A DNA stretch of 64,000 bases from Pseudomonas putida (GTDB lineage: Bacteria > Pseudomonadota > Gammaproteobacteria > Pseudomonadales > Pseudomonadaceae), in the NCBI RefSeq assembly GCF_001636055.1, contig NZ_CP011789.1, positions 3,100,001 through 3,164,000 of the forward strand. Reading direction: 5' to 3'. The notes beneath the pieces were generated by a model. The model did no database searches. It saw only the letters and a program-made list of their open reading frames with translations, and was not told the origin of the DNA. The translations under genes and the position numbers were made by a program. Shown here one piece after another: positions 1-8,977 of the stretch (positions are counted from its first letter, which is position 1; each line of letters opens with the position of its first letter).

Positions 1-103
1 TAAAGAGAGCACAGGTGCAAGGTAAAGGTTGTGTAAGGGGCGATTGACGGTCAGGTCTGGTACGCTCGCGGAAACGATTCAGTCATCAACGACAGGAGCA
101 GAT

Positions 104-925
104 ATGGCGATTGCACCCAGCAGGGACACGACACTGTGCATTTCCCTTGCCGGACGTCCGGGCACTTTCGGCGTGCGTTTCCACAACCACCTCTATCAAC
201 AGTTGGGGCTGGACTACTACTACAAGGCCATGACCACCCAGGACCTGCCTGCGGCAGTGGGTGGCATCCGCGCCCTGGGTATCCGCGGATGCGGTGTGTC
301 CATGCCCTACAAAGAGGCGTGCATGGCCCTGGTGGACGAGATCGATCCCTCCGCGGCAGCCATCGAGTCGGTGAACACGCTGGTCAACACCAACGGTCAC
401 TTGAAGGCCTACAACACCGATTACCTGGCTGTGCGCCAACTGCTGGAGTCGCACCAGGTCGATCCGGCCACCGCCTTTGCCCTGCGCGGCAGCGGCGGCA
501 TGGCCAAGGCGGTGGCCAGTGCGCTGCGTGACGCAGGTTTCCGCGAGGGCCTGATCATTGCCCGCAACGAGCAGGCCGGGCGGCAACTGGCAGATACCTG
601 CGGGTATCGCTGGCAGCGCGAGCTGGGCGACCTGTGTCCGCCGATGCTGGTCAACGTGACCCCCATTGGCATGGCCGGCGGGCCGCAGGCGCAGGCGCTG
701 GCCTTCCCACGTGAGGCGGTCGATGCTGCGCAACTCGTATTTGACGTGGTGGCCATGCCGGCCATCACCCCGCTGATCGTTCTCGCCCAGGAGCTGGGCA
801 AGCCGGTGATCACTGGGCTCGACGTGATTGCGTTGCAGGCGCTGGAGCAGTTCGTGCTGTACACCGGTATCAGACCGACCGTGGAGCAAGTGGAGGCCGC
901 GGTCGCTTACGCCCGTGAAGCCTGA
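104..925 (+). CDS. Shikimate 5-dehydrogenase-like protein (SDH-L class)
   Basis: A 273-residue NAD(P)-dependent oxidoreductase of the AroE superfamily. The superfamily's catalytic pair is in place: Lys70 in SMPYKEA and Asp106 in NTDY. The dinucleotide-binding turn GSGGMAK and the NVTPIGM motif are also present. The N-terminal SxS motif that binds shikimate in true AroE is replaced by ISLAGRPG, and the overall pattern (ISLxGRP, TTQD, RALGIRGC) recalls the H. influenzae HI0607-type SDH-L proteins, which are poor shikimate dehydrogenases. So this is probably not the biosynthetic AroE. The start at 104 is chosen because ACAGGAGC lies just upstream. It converges on the next gene across a perfect palindrome. 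Family is sure; substrate is not. Confidence 0.85.
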   Translation: MAIAPSRDTTLCISLAGRPGTFGVRFHNHLYQQLGLDYYYKAMTTQDLPAAVGGIRALGIRGCGVSMPYKEACMALVDEIDPSAAAIESVNTLVNTNGHLKAYNTDYLAVRQLLESHQVDPATAFALRGSGGMAKAVASALRDAGFREGLIIARNEQAGRQLADTCGYRWQRELGDLCPPMLVNVTPIGMAGGPQAQALAFPREAVDAAQLVFDVVAMPAITPLIVLAQELGKPVITGLDVIALQALEQFVLYTGIRPTVEQVEAAVAYAREA

Positions 926-931
926 ACGGTT

Positions 932-957
932 GCCATCACGGGGATCCCCGTGATGGC
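932..957. terminator. Bidirectional terminator-like palindrome
   Basis: A perfect 26-bp palindrome (arms 932-944 and 945-957, beginning GCCATCACGGGGA) fills the gap between two convergent genes, seven bases after the first stop codon. As RNA it gives a long GC-rich stem with a tiny GATC loop on either strand. There is no strong T run, so it may be a weak or Rho-assisted terminator. Confidence 0.6.
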
Positions 958-967
958 TTGAATGCCC

Positions 968-1210
968 TCAGAACACCCTCTGCCCTTTATCCAGTCGCTC
1001 GTCCACCAGGGCGCGGCCGTGCGCCAGAGAAACGTGCTGGGCGTTTTCCAGGTCGGAGAAGAACTTCATGGGCATCGACAGGCGCCTGCTGGTATGGCCT
1101 TCGGGATCAGTGATCAGGCAGCCGGCGGCGTAGGGCAGGGGAGAATCGGGGTGGGGCATCACACTGGCGGTGATGGTGTGCTCACGGTACTCACAGTGAA
1201 GGGTTTGCAT
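968..1210 (-). CDS. Small conserved protein of unknown function
   Basis: An 80-residue acidic/histidine-containing soluble protein with no signal peptide, membrane segment or motif I recognise. It looks like a real gene: a good ribosome binding site (AGGTAAGG) lies the right distance before the ATG at 1210, it fits between a palindromic terminator and gloA on the same strand, and codon third positions are strongly G/C. It may be transcribed after gloA, about 100 bases downstream of it. No function is proposed. Confidence 0.6.
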   Translation of the reverse strand: MQTLHCEYREHTITASVMPHPDSPLPYAAGCLITDPEGHTSRRLSMPMKFFSDLENAQHVSLAHGRALVDERLDKGQRVF

Positions 1211-1308
1211 CGTCCTTACCTCGCTGTGCTGGTTTGGAAGCGCTCACCTCTATGTACCACAGCGTGGGGCCGGAAGTTCCCGGCCCCGACGAGCGTGACC
1301 TGCGTCGG

Positions 1309-1836
1309 TCAGCCCTTGAGTTCGGTCGGCTGGATGACTTCGACCCAGTAGCCATCCGGATCCTTGACGAACGCCAGGTGGTTCATGCGGCCATCCTGCA
1401 GGCGTTTCTGGAAGGGCACCTCCAGCGCTTCGAAGCGTGCACAGGCCTCACGTACGTCCGGCACCGAGATGCAGATGTGGCCAAAGCCGCGCGGATCGGT
1501 GTTGCCGTTGTGGTAGGCGAACTCGGCATCGCTCTCGGTGCCGTGGTTGTGGGTCAGCTCCAGCACGCCTGGAATGGATTTCATCCACTGGTGGCGTGCG
1601 GCGTCATCGGCAGGAATCTGCGCCGGGTCGACCAGGGCCAGGAAATACAGGCTGAACTTCGCTTCGGGGAAATCGCGCTTGTCTACCAGGCGAAAGCCCA
1701 GCACGCGGGTGTAGAAGTCCAGCGACTTCTCGATATCCTTGACCCGCAGCATGGTGTGATTGAAGACGAATTTTGCGGTGGCGGTGTCGGGCTGGGCGGT
1801 GACGCCGGGCAGGGTTTGCAGATCGTTCAGGCTCAT
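1309..1836 (-). CDS. gloA: Lactoylglutathione lyase (glyoxalase I)
   Basis: Isomerises the methylglyoxal-glutathione hemithioacetal to S-lactoylglutathione in the cytosol. The 175-residue protein has the two-betaalphabetabetabeta vicinal-oxygen-chelate fold, with likely metal ligands His27 (NHTMLRV), Glu93 (GVLELTHN), His120 (GFGHICIS) and Glu166 (YWVEVIQP). The extra loop between the first two ligands is the longer, human/yeast/P. putida-like form, which as a class is Zn-dependent, unlike the short Ni-type E. coli enzyme. The start at 1836 (MSLNDLQT) is preferred because a GGAG site precedes it; an in-frame extension upstream adds only unrelated residues. It follows the MvaT-like gene but is separated from it by a strong terminator, so it is probably transcribed separately. 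Confidence 0.93.
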   Translation of the reverse strand: MSLNDLQTLPGVTAQPDTATAKFVFNHTMLRVKDIEKSLDFYTRVLGFRLVDKRDFPEAKFSLYFLALVDPAQIPADDAARHQWMKSIPGVLELTHNHGTESDAEFAYHNGNTDPRGFGHICISVPDVREACARFEALEVPFQKRLQDGRMNHLAFVKDPDGYWVEVIQPTELKG

Positions 1837-1918
1837 GGGGGCTCCAGAGACAAGGCCGGCGCAGACCGCGCCGACGGTGAAAACAGGACGGCCATGATAC
1901 GGCAGTGAAGCGATTGCG

Positions 1919-1952
1919 CAAATGAAAGCGCCCTGCACGAAGGCAGGGCGCT
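1919..1952 (-). terminator. Rho-independent terminator of the MvaT-family gene
   Basis: On the minus strand a 10-bp perfect stem (AGCGCCCTGC, arms 1943-1952 and 1927-1936) with a six-base loop is followed by TTTCATTTG. It lies downstream of the silencer gene and upstream of gloA. A second small GCCCGCA/TGCGGGC hairpin sits nearby at 1963-1978. Confidence 0.75.
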
Positions 1953-2063
1953 GGAATTAGAGGCCCGCATGTGCGGGCGCGTGATGGGGTCGCTAGTCCT
2001 TTAGCTGGTTCGATACTCGCCCAGTCGATGTGAAAAAACTGTGAAGCAGGCGTGGATGTTTCA

Positions 2064-2438
2064 TCAGCGTACCCAGGATTCCACCGTGGCCGCACCGTAC
2101 TGTTCCTTCCACGCTTTCAGGCCACGGTGGTTGCCACCCTTGGTCTCGATCAGCTCGCCGGTGTGCGGGTTCTCGTAGACCTTGACCACGCGCGGACGGC
2201 GTTGCTGCTTGACGGGGCTGGTCGAGGTTTTCGCGCTGGCTTTCAGGCCCTTGGGGTCGAGGATCGCGACAATGTCGCGCAAGCCCTTGTCATAGCTTTT
2301 CATCAGACCGAGTAGTTTCTGCTCGAACTCGATCTCGCGTTTAAGGCTGGCGTCCTTTTTCATTGTCTCCAGTTGCGCGATTTGCTCCTGAAGTGCTTTT
2401 TCGGCCGCACGAAACTCTGCAAGTCTGGACACTTTCAT
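2064..2438 (-). CDS. MvaT/MvaU (H-NS-like) xenogeneic silencer, TurB-like
   Basis: A 124-residue nucleoid protein that would bind AT-rich DNA and repress foreign or biofilm genes, as MvaT and MvaU do. The N-terminal half (about residues 1-60, rich in K/E/L, starting MKVSRLAEFRAAEKAL) is the coiled-coil oligomerisation region. A basic linker (QQRRPRVVKVY) follows, then the minor-groove-reading C-terminal segment with the family motif ETKGGNHRGLKAWKEQYG. The opening residues are nearer to MvaU than MvaT; P. putida carries several such paralogs (Tur proteins), and gene order suggests TurB from memory. The start at 2438 is chosen because the family begins at this methionine. A terminator follows it. 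Confidence 0.9.
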   Translation of the reverse strand: MKVSRLAEFRAAEKALQEQIAQLETMKKDASLKREIEFEQKLLGLMKSYDKGLRDIVAILDPKGLKASAKTSTSPVKQQRRPRVVKVYENPHTGELIETKGGNHRGLKAWKEQYGAATVESWVR

Positions 2439-2785
2439 CACTCCTGTCAGTCGGCCGTGGCATGGCGTGACGAACATGCAACAGTAATAAACGCCGGCCA
2501 CGCGGATGGGTGAAACTGTTCGCTGAACAAGAGTGTAGACGTGGCCCAGTGTTCGGTAAACCTCAAACTTTTAGCGGCAAGTAAGGAACTTTCTGGGCGT
2601 CACGAACCGCAAACTCAGTGCGCTTTCCAGGCCTCTGCAACAGCTTTCATACCATGGTCCAATGGCCCGACTAGAGCGCCCGCGTGAAAATGGCGCGTCG
2701 TCTTCGTTTAATGTCGAGTGCCTCGCGGCATGTGTGCCCGATAGTGCATCGGCATGTTTCTCGCCTCTTCTGGATGTTCCCCTGC
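2439..2785. other. Divergent intergenic region, silencer / OprD porin
   Basis: About 245-350 bases, depending on the true porin start. It must hold the promoters of both divergent genes and has locally AT-rich stretches (around 2510-2600). I could not assign -35/-10 elements with confidence and see no strong repeat, riboswitch or small gene. If the porin starts at 2684 the last hundred bases are coding. Confidence 0.4.
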
Positions 2786-4075
2786 ATGTGCTCTCCCTTT
2801 CCTCTCGCCCCTGGCCGCAGTATTGCCGGCCTGTCCTTGTTGTGCGCGGCAGCCGGTGCGCAGGCCGATGGTTTTTTCGAAGACAGTCACGCCAAGGTCG
2901 AGGCGCGCAATGTCTATTTCAACCGAGACTTTCGTGACGGCCACAGCAGTTCCGCCCAGGGTGCATCCAAGCGCGAGGAATGGGCGCAGGGTTTCATTCT
3001 CGATGCCCGTTCCGGCTACACCGACGGCACGCTCGGGTTCGGTGTCGATGCGCTGGGCATGCTAGGTTTCAAGCTCGATTCCAGCCCCGCCGACAGCAAC
3101 AGTGGTCTGCTGCCCTCAAGTGGGCATGACCCGCGCCATTCTGCCGATCAATACGCCAAGCTGGGCGTGGCGGCAAAGATGAAGGTGTCCCGGACGGTAC
3201 TGCGTTATGGCGCGATGATGCCGGACGTGCCGCTGCTCAAGTACAACGATGGTCGCCTGCTGCCCACCATGTTCCACGGTGCAATGCTGACGTCCGAAGA
3301 GTTGCGCGACCTGAAGTTCACCGTGGCCCGCCTGGACAAGTACACCGCGCGAGACTCCAGTGATCGCCAGGATATTCGCGTGCACTGCAAGAACAAGCGT
3401 TATGCCTGCGATATCCAGGCCGACCACTTCGATCTGGCGGGCGTCGATTACCGCGTCAATGATCGCCTCAGTGCCCAGTACCAGGTGTCGAAGCTCGAGA
3501 ATATCTACCGCCAGCACTTCCTCGGGCTGGTCGCCACGCAACCTTTGGCGGTGGGCGCGCTTTCTGCGGACCTGCGCCTGATCAAGAGCGACGATATCGG
3601 CAACGCACGCGCCGGTGAGATCGAGCACCGAGCGTTCAGCGGCATGCTCGGCTACAGCCTGGGCGGGCACAAGTTCAGTGCCGGCTGGCAACGCATGTAT
3701 GGCGACAGCGCCATGCCTTATCTGGATGGCAGCAACCCTTATCTGGTCAATTACGCTCAGGTCAACGACTTCGCAGCCGCTGGTGAGCGTTCCTGGCAAT
3801 TGCGGTATGACTACGATTTCAAGGCGTTGGGCATTCCTGGCTTGAGCTTCTTCACTCGCTATATCAACGGTGATCATATCCAGGTGCCGGGCAGCAGCGC
3901 CCAAGGCAAGGAATGGGAGCGTGACAGCGAACTCAAGTACCAGGTCCAGAGCGGCACCTTCAAAGATCTCAGCGTGCGTCTGCGCAACTCCACGTATCGC
4001 AGCAACTACGAACGATGGGCGCGTGACATGGACGAGACACGGGTCATCGTCAGTTACAACTTCTCGGTGTTCTGA
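2786..4075 (+). CDS. OprD-family outer-membrane porin
   Basis: An 18-stranded substrate-specific porin for small acids, amino acids or peptides. Visible features are a hydrophobic signal peptide ending in AQA just before DGFFED, an OprD-like N-terminus (EDSHAKVEARNVYFNRDF, followed by the SKREEWAQGF region), a pattern of alternating aromatic beta strands, and a C-terminal phenylalanine (SYNFSVF) needed for outer-membrane assembly. Mature length of about 400 residues fits the family. The start is uncertain: ATGs at 2684, 2774 and 2786 are in frame and none has a good ribosome site; 2786 gives the most ordinary signal peptide. The substrate cannot be told. It is adjacent to cobF but probably unrelated to it. 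Confidence 0.85.
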   Translation: MCSPFPLAPGRSIAGLSLLCAAAGAQADGFFEDSHAKVEARNVYFNRDFRDGHSSSAQGASKREEWAQGFILDARSGYTDGTLGFGVDALGMLGFKLDSSPADSNSGLLPSSGHDPRHSADQYAKLGVAAKMKVSRTVLRYGAMMPDVPLLKYNDGRLLPTMFHGAMLTSEELRDLKFTVARLDKYTARDSSDRQDIRVHCKNKRYACDIQADHFDLAGVDYRVNDRLSAQYQVSKLENIYRQHFLGLVATQPLAVGALSADLRLIKSDDIGNARAGEIEHRAFSGMLGYSLGGHKFSAGWQRMYGDSAMPYLDGSNPYLVNYAQVNDFAAAGERSWQLRYDYDFKALGIPGLSFFTRYINGDHIQVPGSSAQGKEWERDSELKYQVQSGTFKDLSVRLRNSTYRSNYERWARDMDETRVIVSYNFSVF

Positions 4076-4140
4076 AGCACTTTGCCAAATACCCCTGGGC
4101 GATGAACAATGATCGGCGGTACGGGCAGCGAGGCAATGCC

Positions 4141-4890
4141 ATGAAGCAACTTCTGTTGATCGGTATAGGCCCGGGCGACCCCCGTCAGGTCACTTTCGAG
4201 GCCGTCGACGCGTTGCGCCGCGCCACGGTGTTCTTCGTGCTCGATAAAGGTGGCGACAAGCATGAGCTGTTGCAACTGCGCAAACTCATGCTCGAGCGCT
4301 ATGTCCCCGAGGGTGGGTATCGCCTGGTGCAACTGGAGGATCCGCGGCGGGACGGGCAGCACCAGGACTATGTCGGTGCGGTGCAGGACTGGCACCGCGC
4401 GCGCGCAGCCCTGTACGCCCGCATGCTCGAGGATGAACTGGCAGCCGACGATATCGGCGCCTTCCTGTTGTGGGGCGAGCCGGGGCTGTATGACAGCACC
4501 TTGCGCATTCTTGACCTGGTGCGCGAGCGCGGGGTGGCGCTGCAGCTTGAAATCATCCCTGGGATCAGCAGTGTCCAGGCCTTGGCCGCGCGACACCGGA
4601 TCGCGCTGAACCGCATTGGCGAACCCCTGATCGTACTGCCGGCGCGGCGCCTGGCCGAGCAGGCAGTGATCGACAACGTCGTGGTCATGCTCGATGGACA
4701 GTGCGCGTTCACCGCGCTCGACGACCCGGGCCTGACGATCTACTGGGGGGCTTATCTGGGAACGGCAGACGAGATCCTGGTGGCGGGCAAGCTGGTGGAG
4801 GTCAAGACACAGATCGTGCAAGTGCGCGAGGACGCGCGGCGGCGCAAGGGCTGGATCATGGATACCTACCTGTTGCGCCGTGAGGGGTGA
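4141..4890 (+). CDS. cobF: Precorrin-6A synthase (deacetylating)
   Basis: SAM-dependent tetrapyrrole methylase of the aerobic cobalamin pathway; methylates C1 of precorrin-5 with loss of acetate, giving precorrin-6A. At 249 residues it has the family's N-terminal SAM-binding loop GIGPGDP, the WGEPGLYDSTL segment and the C-terminal methylase lobe. The start at 4141 begins the family's hydrophobic first strand (MKQLLLIGIGPG); an ATG 39 bases earlier is in frame but adds an atypical leader. It stands apart from other cob genes here. It converges with the following receiver gene, leaving only eight bases between stop codons. Confidence 0.92.
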   Translation: MKQLLLIGIGPGDPRQVTFEAVDALRRATVFFVLDKGGDKHELLQLRKLMLERYVPEGGYRLVQLEDPRRDGQHQDYVGAVQDWHRARAALYARMLEDELAADDIGAFLLWGEPGLYDSTLRILDLVRERGVALQLEIIPGISSVQALAARHRIALNRIGEPLIVLPARRLAEQAVIDNVVVMLDGQCAFTALDDPGLTIYWGAYLGTADEILVAGKLVEVKTQIVQVREDARRRKGWIMDTYLLRREG

Positions 4891-4898
4891 GGCCCGCG

Positions 4899-5249
4899 TC
4901 AGGGCGTCCCGAGGATTTCCACGACCTTATCGCGCAGTTGGTCGATGCTGAATGGCTTGCCGATCAGGTGCATGCCCTCGGGGACATTGACGTTCTCGGC
5001 GTAGCCACTGGCGAACAGCACCGGCAGCAGCGGCCGGATTTCCCGGGCTTTGGCGGCCAGCGCTTCGCCGCGCATGTCAGGAAGGCCGACATCGGTCATC
5101 AGCAGCGACAGGGGTTGCGTGCCATCCTCGAGAATCCTCAAGGCTGTGGTGGCGTCCTGCGCCTCGATGGTGGTGTAGCCCAATTCGTCGAGCACGTCGA
5201 CCATCAGCATACGAACGATGTCGTCGTCTTCGACTACCAGAAGGTGCAT
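4899..5249 (-). CDS. Single-domain response regulator
   Basis: A 116-residue stand-alone CheY-like receiver. The acidic pocket (EDDD at residues 7-10), the phosphoacceptor Asp53 in MTDVGLPD, the conserved Ser81 in ASGY and Lys98 in IGKPF are all present, and there is no output domain. It is divergent from the large hybrid kinase at 5.5 kb and is similar in style to the lone receiver that closes that cassette at 11.6 kb, so it is a plausible phosphate sink or connector for it. The target is unknown. Confidence 0.85.
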   Translation of the reverse strand: MHLLVVEDDDIVRMLMVDVLDELGYTTIEAQDATTALRILEDGTQPLSLLMTDVGLPDMRGEALAAKAREIRPLLPVLFASGYAENVNVPEGMHLIGKPFSIDQLRDKVVEILGTP

Positions 5250-5527
5250 GGTTTGAATCCTGTCACGTAAGGGAAATGTCTTTACTCTGTGCCTGTTGCA
5301 CAGGCAGAAGTTCCGTCAGGATAGCGGCCCCTGCAATCGGATGGAACGATTGGCTGCGGATAGCTTCAAATACTGGCTAAATGCCCTGTCAGATCAGGCA
5401 AAGCTGGTTAGACTCGCACCAGGTGCGGGGGTGGCAGCGGCATACAACAATGACTGAATGTAGTGGCCACACACTGTTCAATGGACTTATTTCGCTCGGG
5501 CGTTATCAGATGATTCAAGCAGCCTCC

Positions 5528-8500
5528 ATGGATCAACGCAGTTTTCGCAAGCTGCTGAGCCGTAACGTCGGCCTCCCGTTGGGTGTCGGCCTGCTGGGCG
5601 CCGTCGCCTTCGTTGCGGTGATCAACTATTTGCTCTCGGCCATGCAGTGGGTCGAGCACACTGATCGGGTGATTGGCAATGCCAACGAAACGGTCAAGCT
5701 GTCGATCGACATGGAAACCGGCATGCGCGGTTTTCTGATCACCGGCGACGAGCGCTTCCTCGACCCCTACGAGGTGGCCAAGCCGAGAATCTTCAGCAGT
5801 CTGGACAGCCTGCGTGGCATGGTCCTGGACAACCCACCGCAGGTCGATCGCATCGACCGGCTGGTGGCCCTTCAGCGTGCCTGGAACGAGTTCGGTAGCG
5901 AACTGATCAAGGTGCGCCGCGACCAGGGCGATTTTCGCGGCATAATCGGCAATGGTCGCGGCAAGCGCATCACTGACGAGATCCGCAAGGAATTCGACGA
6001 CTTCGTTGCCACCGAACAGCAGTTGCGCATGGCGCGCAACGAGAAGGTCAGCACGGTCACCATCACCGCGATCAGCGCATTCGTGCTGTTCATCGTCGGC
6101 CTCAGTGCGCTGCTGGCCTACTTGGGGCGGCGTGACTTGTTGGCACTGTCCGAAAGCTATGTCAGCAACCTGCAGGCGCAGCAGCGTTCGGCCGAGCGTT
6201 TGGAACACCAGGCCTGGTTGCGCAACGGGCAGACCCAGTTGGGGCAGGAGGTCATTGGGCAACTGACGCTGACCATGCTGGGGGACAACATCTTGCGCTT
6301 CTTCGCCGGCTACTTGGGTAGTGTGGTCGGTGCATTGTATATCCGTGACAGTCATGGGCGCCTGGTGCGCGTGGCCAGCTATGGGCTCGATGCCGAACAG
6401 CAGGGGCGCGAGCAGGTAATGGCCGAGCACGATGGCCTGCTGGCCCAGGTGGTGCGCGAGCGTCGCGTGCTGCGTCTGGATGACCTGCCGCAGGATTACT
6501 ACCGGCTGAGCTCCGGCCTGGGCAGCGGGCTGCCGCGCAGTGCCTTGCTGGCGCCGGCCAGTGACAACAACCAGGTCAATGGCGTACTCGAACTGGGCTT
6601 CCTGCGACCGCTGCAGGAGCGTGATGTCGAATTGCTGGAACGGATCAGCGAAAACCTCGGCATCTCCCTGGAGAGCGCGCGCTATCGCCAGCGCCTGCAG
6701 GAAGTGCTTGCCGAAACTCAACAATTGAATGAAGAACTTCAGGTCCAGCAAGAGGAGCTCAAGACGGCGAACGAGGAGCTTGAAGAGCAGTCGCGGGTGC
6801 TCAAGGAGTCCCAGGCCCACCTGGAGACCCAGCAGGCCGAGCTCGAGCAGACCAACGAGCAACTGGCCGAGCGCACCGTCGCCCTGGACCGCAAGAACAG
6901 CGAGCTCAATGCTGCGCAAGTGGAACTGCAGGCGCGTGCCGAGGACTTGCAGCGTTCCAGCAAGTACAAGTCCGAATTCCTCGCCAATATGTCCCACGAG
7001 CTGCGCACGCCGCTCAACAGTTCGCTGATCCTGGCCAAGCTGCTGGCCGAGAATGGCGAGGGCAACCTCAGCCAGGAGCAGGTCAAGTTTGCCGAGTCGA
7101 TCTATTCGGCTGGCAACGATCTGCTCAACCTGATCAACGATATTCTCGACATCGCCAAGGTCGAGGCGGGCAAGCTCGAAGTGCGTCCTGAGACCACCCA
7201 GATGGTGCGCCTGGTCGAAGGACTGCGCGGCATGTTCCAGCCGCTGGCCGATGACAAGGGCCTGAGTTTCGAGGTGAAGCTGGAGTCGCAGGTGCCGGCG
7301 ACCCTGTTCACCGACCGACAGCGTCTGGAGCAGATCCTCAAGAACCTGCTGTCCAACGCCATCAAGTTCACCGAGCGTGGCCAGGTGAGCCTGAACATCA
7401 GTCATCAGGTCGGCATGGGCATCGTCTTTGCCGTGCGTGACAGCGGCATCGGTATCGCCGCCGACCAGCAACAGGCAATCTTCGGTGCTTTCCATCAGGT
7501 CGACGGCACCAGCAACCGCCGCTATGGTGGCACCGGTCTGGGCCTGTCGATCTCACGCGACCTGGCGCACTTGCTCGGTGGCCAGATCAGCGTCGACAGC
7601 AGTCCCGGCCAGGGCAGCGTGTTCAGCCTGATCATTCCCGAGCGCTACGAATCGGTGGATGGACAGGAAGAGGCCCACACCCTGCGCCCGACCCTCGATC
7701 AGTTGCCGCCGCCACCGCGCGCGCTGGCTGCACCTCAACAGCCGCTGCCGATTCCCGCATTTGCCGACGATCGCGAGCAGGCGCCGTTCGCCAATCGCTG
7801 CATCCTGGTGATCGAGGACGAGCCGAATTTCGCCCGGATCCTCTACGACCTGGCCCATGAACTGGGCTACAACTGCCTGGTCGCCCATGGCGCCGACGAA
7901 GGCTTCGCCCTGGCGGCACAGTACGTGCCTGATGCCGTGCTGCTGGACATGCGTCTGCCCGACCATTCCGGGCTCACTGTCCTACAGCGCCTCAAGGAAC
8001 AGGCCAACACCCGGCACATCCCCGTGCACATCATCTCGGTGGAGGACCGCGTCGAGGCCGCCATGCACATGGGCGCGGTGGGCTACGCGGTCAAGCCGGC
8101 GAGCCGCGAGGAGCTCAAGGAGGTGTTCAACCGCCTGGAAGCCAAGCTGACGCAGAAGCTCAAGCACATCCTGTTGGTGGAAGACGACGACCTGCAGCGC
8201 GAGAGCATCGCCCGCCTGATCGGCGACGACGACATCGAGATCACCGCCGTGGCCATGGCCCAGGAGGCCCTAGAGCTGCTGCGCGAGAACATCTACGACT
8301 GCATGATCATCGATCTCAAGCTGCCCGACATGCTCGGCAACGAGCTGCTCAAGCGCATGACGGCCGAAGACATCCGCAGCTTCCCGCCAGTGATCGTCTA
8401 CACCGGGCGGAACCTCACCCGCGAAGAAGAAGCCGACCTGCTTAAGTACTCGCGTTCGATCATCATCAAGGGCGCGCGCTCGCCGGAGCGCCTGCTCGAC

Positions 8501-8977
8501 GAAGTGACGCTGTTCCTGCACAAGGTCGAGTCGCAACTGTCCCACGAGCGCCAGCGCATGCTCAAGACCGCGCGCAGCCGCGACAAGGTGTTCGAGGGGC
8601 GCAAGATCCTGCTGGTGGACGACGATGTGCGTAACATCTTCGCCCTGACCAGTGCCCTGGAGCACAAGGGCGCTATCGTCGAGATCGGGCGCAACGGCCG
8701 TGAAGCGCTGGAGCGCCTTGAGCAGCACGATGATGTCGACCTGGTGCTGATGGACGTGATGATGCCGGAAATGGACGGCTATGAAGCGACCCGGCTGATC
8801 CGCCAGCAGCCCCGCTGGCGCAAGCTGCCGATCATCGCCGTGACGGCCAAGGCCATGAAGGATGACCAGCAGCGTTGCCTGCAGGCGGGTGCCAACGATT
8901 ACCTGGCCAAGCCGATCGACCTTGATCGCCTGTTCTCCCTGATCCGCGTCTGGCTGCCGCAACTGGAGCGAATTTGA
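5528..8977 (+). CDS. CHASE3-GAF hybrid sensor histidine kinase with three receivers
   Basis: An inner-membrane hybrid kinase of about 1149 residues. Order: TM1 (about 12-35), periplasmic CHASE3 region (METGMRGFLITG is its hallmark), TM2 (about 178-200), GAF domain, a long glutamate/glutamine-rich coiled coil, HisKA with His490 in SHELRTPL, HATPase (NLLSNAIKF, DSGIGI, GGTGLGLS), then three receivers with phosphoacceptors Asp807 (LLDMRLPD), Asp929 (IIDLKLPD) and Asp1076 (LMDVMMPEMDG). The start is uncertain: ATGs at 5450, 5510 and 5528 lack a clear ribosome site; 5528 gives a basic N-terminus right before TM1. Its stop overlaps the next gene's start, so cheR, cheB and the second kinase are its operon partners. 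Sensed signal unknown; CHASE3 is often linked to stress sensing. Confidence 0.9.
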   Translation: MDQRSFRKLLSRNVGLPLGVGLLGAVAFVAVINYLLSAMQWVEHTDRVIGNANETVKLSIDMETGMRGFLITGDERFLDPYEVAKPRIFSSLDSLRGMVLDNPPQVDRIDRLVALQRAWNEFGSELIKVRRDQGDFRGIIGNGRGKRITDEIRKEFDDFVATEQQLRMARNEKVSTVTITAISAFVLFIVGLSALLAYLGRRDLLALSESYVSNLQAQQRSAERLEHQAWLRNGQTQLGQEVIGQLTLTMLGDNILRFFAGYLGSVVGALYIRDSHGRLVRVASYGLDAEQQGREQVMAEHDGLLAQVVRERRVLRLDDLPQDYYRLSSGLGSGLPRSALLAPASDNNQVNGVLELGFLRPLQERDVELLERISENLGISLESARYRQRLQEVLAETQQLNEELQVQQEELKTANEELEEQSRVLKESQAHLETQQAELEQTNEQLAERTVALDRKNSELNAAQVELQARAEDLQRSSKYKSEFLANMSHELRTPLNSSLILAKLLAENGEGNLSQEQVKFAESIYSAGNDLLNLINDILDIAKVEAGKLEVRPETTQMVRLVEGLRGMFQPLADDKGLSFEVKLESQVPATLFTDRQRLEQILKNLLSNAIKFTERGQVSLNISHQVGMGIVFAVRDSGIGIAADQQQAIFGAFHQVDGTSNRRYGGTGLGLSISRDLAHLLGGQISVDSSPGQGSVFSLIIPERYESVDGQEEAHTLRPTLDQLPPPPRALAAPQQPLPIPAFADDREQAPFANRCILVIEDEPNFARILYDLAHELGYNCLVAHGADEGFALAAQYVPDAVLLDMRLPDHSGLTVLQRLKEQANTRHIPVHIISVEDRVEAAMHMGAVGYAVKPASREELKEVFNRLEAKLTQKLKHILLVEDDDLQRESIARLIGDDDIEITAVAMAQEALELLRENIYDCMIIDLKLPDMLGNELLKRMTAEDIRSFPPVIVYTGRNLTREEEADLLKYSRSIIIKGARSPERLLDEVTLFLHKVESQLSHERQRMLKTARSRDKVFEGRKILLVDDDVRNIFALTSALEHKGAIVEIGRNGREALERLEQHDDVDLVLMDVMMPEMDGYEATRLIRQQPRWRKLPIIAVTAKAMKDDQQRCLQAGANDYLAKPIDLDRLFSLIRVWLPQLERI

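Noticed and set aside
44..66. TTGACG and TACGCT as a sigma-70 promoter for the first gene
   Set aside because: The spacing between them is about 11 bases, too short for a functional -35/-10 pair.
5408..7495. A 695-codon minus-strand open frame over the hybrid kinase
   Set aside because: Leu/Gln/His-rich shadow frame of the kinase with no motif; the plus-strand kinase has all expected motifs.
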